Source of the DNA: Sarocladium kiliense
Taxonomy: Eukaryota; Ascomycota; Sordariomycetes; Hypocreales; Sarocladiaceae
Assembly: GCA_030734395.1 (NCBI GenBank)
Contig: JAUZTG010000029.1
Coordinates: 6,696,001 to 6,760,000, forward strand
Length of the DNA: 64,000 nucleotides
Reading direction: 5' to 3'
The notes under the pieces were generated by a model that worked only from the letters and a program-made list of their open reading frames with translations, ran no database searches and was not told where the DNA came from. How positions within the stretch are numbered: position 1 is the first letter of the stretch; every line of letters begins with the position of its first letter. Below, piece after piece: positions 56,614-64,000 of this stretch. Made by a program: the position numbers and the translations under genes.

Positions 56614-57276
56614 GGAGCTTCGGGTCAGCTGAGCGGTGAATCTGAGCACATCCATTGGTAATTTGTTGCTCCCCAGCAATGCCGCAGCCGATGGCTTCGT
56701 TTTCCGCACATCAACATCTTCTTGTCATTACTGTTTTTTTCTAGAGTTCAGGAGCGAAAAAAAGGGAGCGAGGCGAGTTGAGATAAGATGAGGAGTGAAG
56801 AGGACGGGGAAGGAAGAGTGAGATTTTGCATCTCACATACACCCCTTGGCGATTGGAACTTTCTGTATGCGCTGGAATTTTTCTTCTTCTTTTTGCCTTG
56901 CTTCTTTTCGATTATCATCTCTGATAACCATCTTTGTACTGTAAGCTCTCACACTCGTCTTTCCTCTATTCGTAATTGCGGGGATTGGGGAAAGGTGAGA
57001 AAGAAAGGAAGAAGAATGGCACGGGGAGTCTAAAGTAATCTTGAGAAAAACTTCTTGTTCTTTGCACACATTTGCTTAGCAGGGAAAGAGGAGAGATGAA
57101 GAAAAGATTTAAAAAACTATTGGCAGGTTGATTGGGAGCCGATCTTCTGGTGGTGATATTCTTAGTTGTGACATATGAGGTGCTTCGTACTTCGTATTTG
57201 AAAGGCAAAAGACTGTGATGCTTTATATCTTACAGTGGGTGTTGTACAAATCCAGCCTTAATTCCCCTCCATTAAC
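56614..57276. other. Convergent intergenic region
   Basis: 660 bp between the DUF2433 and COQ5 3' ends, with A- and T-rich tracts that fit 3' UTRs. No gene recognised. Confidence 0.5.
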
Positions 57277-58257
57277 TTATAAAGGCTTGATTCCCCTGTG
57301 GATCGCCGCAATTCCTCCCGTCAAGTCCTCATACCCCTTCCCAGCAACCTGAAACCCAGCATCCTCAATCAGACCCCTGAACTCCTCCTGGCTCGGAAAC
57401 CTCTCGATGCTCTCGACAAGGTACTGATAGCTGTCGCGATCGCCGGCGACGAGCTGGCCGATGAGGGGGATGGCGCTGAAGGACCACTGCTTGTAGATTG
57501 CGTTGAAGAGCGGGTATTTATCGACCTTGCTGAATTCGAGACAGGCGAAGACACCGCCTGGCTTGAGGACACGGTGGGCTTCTCTCAGTGCAGCGGGGAT
57601 GTTGGTGAAGTTGCGGATGCCGAATGCGACGGTGTAGAGATCCAGTGAGTTATCCTCTACGGAAGGGGGGAGGACCTCGGCGTTCGCTTCGAGGAAGGAG
57701 AGGCAGGATTGGTGGGAGGCGGGGAGGTCGAGGGAGCGGTCGCGGCCGACGGAGAGCATGGCTGGGTTGATGTCGGAGATGGTGACGTGGATGTTTGGGT
57801 TGAGGTTTTGGGTGTGGGAGTGTTGGAGCATGCGAAAGGCGATATCGCCGGTGCCGCCGGCTACGTCGAGGATCTTCTGGGGTTGACCTTGGGGGGTTGT
57901 CGCGCCGGGGTTGAGGGAGGAGACGAAGTGGTCTCTGAGCATTGGGTCAGTACGTTGGTATCAGGGAGTACGGTGAAAGTGTTGCTAGAGAACATACTTC
58001 CAGAGACGGTGGATGCCGAGGGACATGAAGTCGTTCATCTTATCGTAGGATTCGGCGACGTTGGTAAATACTCCGGCGACACGGCCTGCCTTCTCGGACT
58101 CAGGAACAGTCTCATAGCCGAAATGGGTGGTCTTTTGCTGCGATTGCGAATCGGCGAGTGATCGTGTGGTGGTGAAGGAGCGCGTGGAGTGTCGGGCGCA
58201 GGGCTGGAGTCTGGCTGTACGAGCGCAGATGCGCATGGTAGATCTTGAGGTTGCCAT
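57277..58257 (-). CDS. coq5: 2-methoxy-6-polyprenyl-1,4-benzoquinol methylase, mitochondrial (COQ5)
   Basis: Two exons, 58257..57998 and 57934..57277 (63-bp intron, GTATGT/TCAG), 305 residues, a normal COQ5 length. An Arg/Ser/Thr-rich presequence ([19 protein letters not shown] and following) precedes the UbiE/COQ5 signature [25 protein letters not shown], which continues across the intron into [13 protein letters not shown] motif I is [10 protein letters not shown] (108-117). Later come [25 protein letters not shown] and [17 protein letters not shown]. The enzyme makes the only C-methylation in coenzyme Q synthesis, in the matrix-side CoQ synthome. The start at 58257 gives the presequence; upstream in-frame codons are Pro/Ser-rich and unlikely to be translated. 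Confidence 0.96.
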
Positions 58258-58611
58258 TGTTTGCTTGTGTGGCCTGCTGTTGTGCAGGAATGGCGAGTAT
58301 TGGAGGTGGTGAAGGGGGAGGTGGATGGAGGTTGGGAGTAGAAGTGAGGTCGGATGTTGGAAGATTTGCGCGATGGCGGCCCCAGAAGCCGGAGGAGTGG
58401 GGCGGTGGGAAGCAGGGTCCTTGGTTGGTGGTGAGGCTAGTGCCAGGAACAGGAACAGCGATTGCCTGTACTTGACTGGTAATAGGTTGGATGGAACGAG
58501 GCTGAGGCTGACAATGCGAAAGAGAAGAAGCAAATGTTTGCCTATTGATGCGTCTGCAAAGATGCTTGTTGGTCCTTGGAGGTGGATCCGGGACGGGTTG
58601 ATTGTGGCAGG
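58258..58611. other. Intergenic, upstream of coq5
   Basis: 354 bp between the small TM ORF and coq5, both on the minus strand: coq5 promoter and 5' UTR. Open frames here are Pro/Ser-rich without recognisable features. Confidence 0.4.
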
Positions 58612-58794
58612 TCAAGCTGCACCACTGGCAGTCTTGGTCTCTGAGGACCGCGACCTGGGATCGTCACGGCGACGGTAGGTGAGCAGTGCACGGACAAAGG
58701 TGTTGATCTGGGTCTTGAAGAACCAGCCGATGAGGGTGATGAAGATGAAGAGGCAGAGGATGATCGAGGCGATGTTGACTGCTGGGGAGGCCAT
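58612..58794 (-). CDS. Small single-pass membrane protein, 60 residues
   Basis: Intact 60-codon frame with a favourable start context (gcaATGGCC). Residues 4-27 (PAVNIASIILCLFIFITLIGW) form one hydrophobic span, followed by a short amphipathic stretch (FKTQINTFVRALLTYRRR) and a charged Ser/Arg tail. The ordered layout TM-helix-basic tail suggests a real small protein, perhaps of mitochondria or ER. No family is recognised and no RNA evidence is available. It lies 354 bp upstream of coq5 on the same strand. Confidence 0.5.
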   Translation of the reverse strand: MASPAVNIASIILCLFIFITLIGWFFKTQINTFVRALLTYRRRDDPRSRSSETKTASGAA

Positions 58795-58953
58795 TGCTTC
58801 TGGTGCGGGTGGGTGAGGTCACAGGTTGGGTGAAGTCAGGGAAGTCTGGGATGCTGGTCTCTGTGGAAGATGGAATGAGCGTGAAGGAGATGGTTATGAA
58901 GGCAGATCTGAGGATGCAAAACATGCAGAGATAATTCACGGTCACACAGTTCC

Positions 58954-59163
58954 TTAGGTGACCAGGCTTGCAGCTGGCTGGAACTTGCTCAGCAGGTGAC
59001 GGACAACAGCCTCAGGCGCGTTACCGTATCGCTGGACAGTCGCCCCCTTGGCATTCACCGATCGAGACGACGTCAGGTCGACGCGGCTTAGAAGTTGATG
59101 GAAATCCTGCGAGGTTGGCGTTTGCTGCGGCGTTTGAGGGGCCGGGACTGCACCGTTTTGCAT
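58954..59163 (-). CDS. Putative small protein, 69 residues
   Basis: ATG at 59163, stop at 58954. Residues 1-22 are Pro/Gln/Thr-rich, then DFHQLLSRVDLTSSRSVNAK and VQRYGNAPEAVVRHLLSKFQPAA read like a small helical domain, with a composition unlike the surrounding frames. The segment 59164-59574 upstream shows no supported exon. I recognise no family; it could also be the last exon of an undetected longer gene. Confidence 0.35.
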   Translation of the reverse strand: MQNGAVPAPQTPQQTPTSQDFHQLLSRVDLTSSRSVNAKGATVQRYGNAPEAVVRHLLSKFQPAASLVT

Positions 59164-59574
59164 ATCCGCAGCAAACGTCAAACAGCGTATATCAGCCCCC
59201 GAAGTTTACACCAAGATGCACAGTAGAATATATCATAGAATACGCAGTAGAATATACAGTCACAGGTTGAATGAAGTCACACAGCCACAAACCAGCGCCT
59301 CCCTGCAAGGAACTATTATCACCACTGCCAGCTTCACCTTCCTCAGCCAGTATCGTTTAATACGCCAGACCCACTCACTTCGGACGATTGCACCTTTACT
59401 ACTGCTTTATTTCCTCTTTCCTTATTCATCTTGTGCGCAGCTGCATAATTGAGACCCCTCTGGACTTTCAACCTGTCACATCGACTGCCGTCGCATTCTC
59501 CGGTCAGCCAACCATGCATCCTGCAAAAGACCAAACAATCTTGGCTAAGGCCTACGGTGACTTGCATTCACAGA

Positions 59575-60290
59575 ATGAGGAATGTTGAATATAACGCAGT
59601 GCTGCCTCACCGCTCAAGCTCTGAGCTGTTCTTTCCCTTTGTCCCTAGCTGCCCTCTGCTAGAAGAGCAGGCAGCGGCAATGGCAATGTTAGACCAGGTG
59701 CATCACATGCCTCCAAGAATACGCACCGAAGACTTCGACCTGAACGCCTATACTATCGGCAGCATCATGGCCCATCCGGACAAACACCACATTGTCATTG
59801 CCAAGTTCAGCCATGGCGTCACGGGCAATCACCCGGCAGCAGAAGTGGCAAACACGATCAAGAAGGATTTCAAGAACATCCGGGTGGCTCTGATTGTCGG
59901 CAGAGGAGGAGCCATTCCCCGCAAGACCTTAGACGTGCGCTTGGGCGATGTTGTTATTGGCAACCAGATCGAGCATTATGAACATCAGGTCATTCGAGAA
60001 GGAGGAAAGGTCGTGCTAAAAGGCGAACCCATCAGGCCCTCCAAGACTCTCTTGAAAGTTGTAGCCCGCCTTGATGCGAAACACCGCAGCAGTGGCACCA
60101 GACTCAACGCTATTCTACAGGAGAGAACATCTGGTATCGTTGCTCTCGATAGCAGATTTTCCTGTGCTATCAATGTTGCTTTCTGCTGGAGCGGACTGTG
60201 GTGTTGGAGACAACACTAGCTTTCAGGCACTGCACCGCGCTATTCAAGACAGCATGGACCCGACAAGGATAAAAGCCTTTCCGGAGGCTC
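59575..60290 (+). pseudogene. Decayed nucleoside-phosphorylase/ankyrin (NLR-like) gene remnant
   Basis: From about 59664 the frame reads EEQAAAMAMLDQVHH, NAYTIGSI, VIAKFSHGVTGNHPAAEVANTIKKDF, IRVALIVGRGGAIP, DVRLGDVVIG and TLLKVVARLDAKHRSSG: the N-terminal nucleoside-phosphorylase-like domain found in fungal NACHT or ankyrin STAND proteins, with the usual VGIGGG loop changed to VGRGGA. Near 60131 the homology shifts to another frame: VLSMLLSAGADCGVGDNTSFQALHRAIQ, which reads as one ankyrin repeat, and ends by about 60260. No NACHT P-loop lies between. The normal YTVGWICALPLE start is also missing. I read it as a deletion and frameshift relic; a very short live gene is a less likely alternative. 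Confidence 0.65.
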
Positions 60291-60882
60291 TTGGGATGCA
60301 GTGTTGTCAAAAACTAGGGCGATATTGCTGGCGGGTGCGGTGCCGACGCCTGAATGAAGGTACGTGATGTGGCCCCGGACGCCGGAAGAATCATATCAAA
60401 TACTAACTAGTCAATTCCCCGTGATTGCAGAGGAAGAATGAAGGCTACAGCTTGGAGACGCAGCGAAGCATTGAGCGTTCAGAGAGACATCATGGTGCAG
60501 GGCCGAGGAAAAGCTACAGTGTGCTGCAGCCAGCTCCCTCTTCGGCAAAGAAAATACATGACGATGACAGAGCATAACTTAGCACTGTGTAATAATGAAT
60601 GCGTCTGAGTTTTGTTATCATCATTGTTGTCTTCTCAGTGTTGATCGGCTTAAGCGTGGTCGGGGTCGGCACCCCGCTAATGCCGCTTGAGGCCGTCGCC
60701 GGGTTCCGTCGGCTCAAACACCCGCCGCCTTCCCCAGATTCCCCCCGGCCATTCGTCCTTCCATCTCTCACCTCATTCTCCTACAACAGTGCTAGAGTCT
60801 GTGAGGTGCACCTTGAAATTCTGTTCCTCTACTTCTAGACATTTGGATCAAAAGATTCAGTTGTTGAAATCAAATCACAGCC
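60291..60882. other. Intergenic upstream of BCKDH E1 alpha
   Basis: About 590 bp with no recognised gene; may include further eroded sequence of the NLR-like relic and the promoter of the next gene. Confidence 0.4.
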
Positions 60883-62309
60883 ATGAGATCACACTCATTA
60901 CGACGCATCGCCCTGCGTCGAATCGCTCCCTCAACACCCCGCGCCCTCCGAACTCCCATAACTCCCATCCATGCCCGTGCCGCGAGCAGCGTCTCGCAAC
61001 GACCGAACTCTGAGTTTGTCTCCTTCCCCGGCGCCCTGAAGAGTGCTTTTACCAGCAAGCTCTCGTTCGAGACACCGGAGACGTACACGGCCCTTCCGAC
61101 GTACCGGGTCGTCGATCAACATGGTGTCGTCGTCGACTCGTCCTTCCAGGTCGACATCACCGATGAGGAGATCGTGAAGCTGTATACGGACATGTTATAC
61201 ATCTCTCTCCTGGATATGGTCATGTTTGATGCGCACAGACAAGGAAGAGTCAGCTTCTACGCTGTCAGTGCAGGCGAGGAGGCGGTTGCTGTGGGTAGTT
61301 CGAGTGTTTTGGACAGGGAAGATGTCATGTTCTGCCAGTACCGCGAGCAGGGTGTTTTCCGCGAGAGAGGATGGACTACGAAGCAGTTCATGGATCAACT
61401 GTTTGCGAATAAGTATGATCAGGGCAAGGGCAGGAACATGCCTGTGCACTACGGTAGCAAGGACCTGAACATTGTAAGTGCTCTACACGGTGACAAGAAG
61501 ACCAATCGCTCCTGATCGCTAACCACCCATTATAGCACACTATCTCATCACCACTTGCAACACAGCTGCCACAGGCCGCGGGAGCCGGCTACGCTCTCAA
61601 AATGCAGCAATTGAGAGACCCCAACGCGAAGCCTCGTGTCGTGGCAGCATACTTTGGCGAGGGCTCAGCTAGTGAAGGTGATTTCCACGCTGCGCTTAAC
61701 TTCGCTGCGACCAGGTCCTGTCCTGTCGTCTTCATCTGCCGCAACAATGGCTACGCCATCTCAACACCCACTCTGGAACAGTATCGTGGTGATGGAATTG
61801 CTAGCCGTGGAATCGGATACGGTATCGACTCGATTCGTGTGGACGGCAATGATATCTGGGCAGTGCGTGAGGCGACGAAGAAGGCACGAGAGCTCGCACT
61901 CAAGGACGGTGGCAGGCCTGTTCTGATCGAGGCTATGACCTACCGTGTCTCCCACCACAGTACATCTGACGACTCCTTCGCCTACCGCGCACGTGTTGAA
62001 GTCGAAGACTGGAAACGCCGTGACAACCCTCTGATCCGCCTGCGCAAGTGGATGGAAGCCAAGGGGTGCTGGGACGAGGCCAAGGAGAAAGAGGCACGTG
62101 ACAAGTTCAGGAAGGAGATTTTGAAGGGCATCAAGGAGGGCGAGGGCGAGAAGAAGCCGGCGATGAGGACGATGTTTGAGGACATGTATGAGGAGATGAC
62201 GCCGGAGTTGAAGGCGCAGATGAGGGAGTTGAGGGAGGTGATTGAGAGGTATCCGGATGAGTATGATTTGAGCGAGTACGATGGAGGGAAGGATAGTTTG
62301 AAGGAGTGA
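60883..62309 (+). CDS. 2-oxoisovalerate dehydrogenase E1 alpha subunit (BCKDH), mitochondrial
   Basis: Two exons, 60883..61473 and 61536..62309 (62-bp intron, GTAAGT/ATAG), 454 residues. The N-terminus (MRSHSLRRIALRRIAPSTPR and following) is an Arg-rich mitochondrial presequence. Thiamine-diphosphate E1 motifs: SFYAVSAGEEAVAVGS, QYREQGVF, the FGEGSASEGDFHAALNFAAT and CRNNGYAISTP region (from about residue 237), and RVDGNDIWAVREAT. The phosphorylation loop HHSTSDDS (337-344) matches the regulatory site of branched-chain E1 rather than pyruvate E1 alpha. With E1 beta, E2 and E3 it decarboxylates 2-oxo acids of Val, Leu and Ile in the matrix. The C-terminus is Glu/Lys-rich, typical of this subunit. 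Confidence 0.96.
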
Positions 62310-63418
62310 AGAGGCATAGATGGCGAGCTCGGGCTACAAAATAGAAGAACGATGAAACTTTCAGCTACAGCAGCTACATATCACTTACATGAAGGCACCC
62401 AGAAGCATAGGTGACGTGGACTGTGAACCAGCATGCAGCCACGGCAGCTTACACGCCAGAGTTGCATCATGCCCTCCCAGCAGTGAGTGAGCACCCAGGA
62501 TCATCCGGATCATTTCCTCAAAAACTCCACATCATGATCGACCGGGTTATAAATCCCAACACTAGTCAACTTGAACCTCTAATATAATTGTGTCAAGGTG
62601 TCACGACTATCGATTAGTGTTATTGATGCCGGAAGCGGTGCACTGGGCCATTGGGGTTCATGGTGGGCGATCGGTTGGCCGCTAAGGGAAACATGACGCA
62701 GTGAGACCAACAAGGTGCGATACCGGCCAGAGCGTATCTCGCTCTCCCAGCTGTAGGTGAGCCTCGTTGCATGCCTTGCTGTTGATTGTTGAAGACCCGG
62801 AGGCCCGAGTCAAGCAAGAAAGACAAACACAAATAATTCCCAGAGCATAGAGAAGCACAGAGAAGCACAGCTGCATGCCGGGAAATGAGTGTATGCAGCC
62901 AACCGCCCCGAGTGCTGCACGTTGTATGTGTGTGTCTGTGTCTGAGCTGGACCATGACTTGTACCTTATCCACATGGATCCCGCTTCTTCACCTTTCTGC
63001 GACTGTATTGGCGCGATATCCAGCTCAGTCATCAAGCAACCAAGCCAACCCTTGCCTCTTCCATCCAGCCCATCCATCTGCTTTGCATTACAACCTTTTC
63101 CCGTTTCTGCCTCAACCCCATTCCGAACTACTCAATACCGACTTGACCCCTGCCGCTCTCTCTCTCTCTCTTGCTCTTCGACGACCATCACCAGCGACAC
63201 GCGAGCAGCCATCCATCCATCCAACCCTTGGCGAAACCCTGTTCACGGCTGGCACCCCGCCCCATCGTCACCGCCCGCACTACCCATCGCACACCCCGGC
63301 TGCCCAACACACAACGTACAGCACTGCGATACCATAGCACGAACAACGACGATACGACACGCCACACCCCGACACAATAATCTCCAAACAACTGCCCTCC
63401 TGATGGCGTAGTCCGGGC
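62310..63418. other. Intergenic with pyrimidine-rich promoter tract
   Basis: About 1.1 kb. The right half (62980-63330) is strongly C/T-rich with a CT dinucleotide run near 63150-63170 and CATC repeats near 63210, typical of a fungal 5' UTR or core promoter of the gene beginning at 63419. Confidence 0.45.
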
Positions 63419-64000
63419 ATGGCAGACCCAAGATCGGCAGCTGATAACGAAGCCCGACTTCCACCGGCGTCCACGACGACAACGACAACGACACGATCAC
63501 GACATCGACCACGAGCAGCGACGACGACCCCTTCTCCTACCACTTCGACGGCCTCGACGACGACAGCTTCTGTTGGTGGACCTCAGCGGTGAGTTGTGAC
63601 TTGTTTTGTTGTTGCTGTTACTTGATAAATCTGGCCTGTCTGTTATTTGGGCCTGCTGCTGCTGCCTGCCTGCCTGCTGTTGGATTGTCGGTCGTTCCTT
63701 CCCTCTCGACTGCCGACCACCAGGTTCCTTCCCCGAAGCCCTGCTCCGTCGCACCTTCCGTCATCGCACCCACAACTTCTTCACGCTGCCTCTGCCTCTG
63801 CTCTCTTCTTTTCTTCGGCCTCACCTTCTCTACCGTCTACCATCTTGACAACCAGTGTTTATGCTCTACGCCTTGACGCTGCATCCCCACCACGGCCTGC
63901 TCTCTCTCCCCGTCGCCCGTCAATCCCACCCTGCTGCTGGCTGCCGTCCGTCACCGACAGCTGCCCACCTTCGTACCGTCGCTCCCAAATATCTATCAGC
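63419..64000 (+). CDS. 5' portion of a gene leaving the window (putative)
   Basis: ATG at 63419 opens a 56-codon exon (MADPRSAADNEARLPPAS, then a Thr-rich and Arg-rich stretch) ending at 63588 with a GTGAGT donor (CG|GTGAGT, phase 2). A downstream acceptor CCACCAG at 63723 joins in phase to a frame that stays open to 64000, rich in Ser, Pro and Leu. Exon 1 and its donor are fairly convincing; exon 2 is low complexity and could be UTR or intron. Disordered N-terminus only, so no family can be named. Confidence 0.4.

Noticed and set aside
58112..58615. 167-codon minus-strand frame overlapping the start of coq5
   Set aside because: Pro/Ser/His-rich frame in a different phase from coq5, without domain; an out-of-frame reading of the coq5 5' UTR and presequence.

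Overview
The window looks like nuclear DNA of a filamentous ascomycete (Pezizomycotina; Dothideomycetes is my best guess, with low confidence). The evidence is the set of short introns (about 47-95 bp, GTRNGT donors, CTAAC/CTGAC branch sites, YAG acceptors), gene families found mainly in filamentous fungi (velvet regulator, TOK potassium channel, DUF2433 protein, Zds C-terminal protein), and one gene per 2-3 kb outside a single large gap. Every multi-exon model was built by hand from splice signals and frame continuity. No CRISPR array, rRNA gene or intact transposon was seen.

Left part (1-9 kb): a partial Ser/Thr kinase (-), a bZIP factor (+), an Ntn-type asparaginase/isoaspartyl peptidase (+), a GNAT acetyltransferase (+) and a VosA-type velvet factor (-). 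Then comes about 9.2 kb (8896-18138) with no gene I can support.

Middle (18-39 kb): a multi-pass membrane protein (-), a cytochrome P450 (+), a long coiled-coil protein (-), a nuclear-looking protein with a SUMO-interaction-like motif (-), the PP2A activator Rrd1 (+), a small Pro/Ala/Glu-rich protein (-), a UDP-glucuronate decarboxylase-like enzyme (+), an intron-containing tRNA-Pro (-) and an alpha/beta-hydrolase-fold protein (-) with an apparent mitochondrial presequence and no nucleophile serine.

Right part (39-64 kb): a two-pore-domain TOK channel (+), the CCR4-NOT ubiquitin ligase Not4 (-, possibly with a 690-bp intron), complex I 30-kDa subunit (+) divergent from Not4, a Zds-type protein (-), a DUF2433/RGG protein (+), COQ5 (-), two small ORFs (-), a decayed nucleoside-phosphorylase/ankyrin (NLR-like) remnant (+), branched-chain 2-oxoacid dehydrogenase E1 alpha (+) and the first exons of a gene leaving the window.

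Most genes are core functions: mitochondrial energy and amino-acid metabolism (complex I, COQ5, BCKDH E1 alpha), mRNA turnover (Not4), PP2A signalling (Rrd1, Zds) and development (velvet). They do not form an obvious metabolic cluster. I found no clearly new multi-gene system. The most unusual items are the gene desert beside the velvet gene, the Not4 long-intron/short-isoform structure, the NLR-like relic, the apparent pseudo-hydrolase, and the SIM-bearing protein with a repeated AF[I/L]AS motif.
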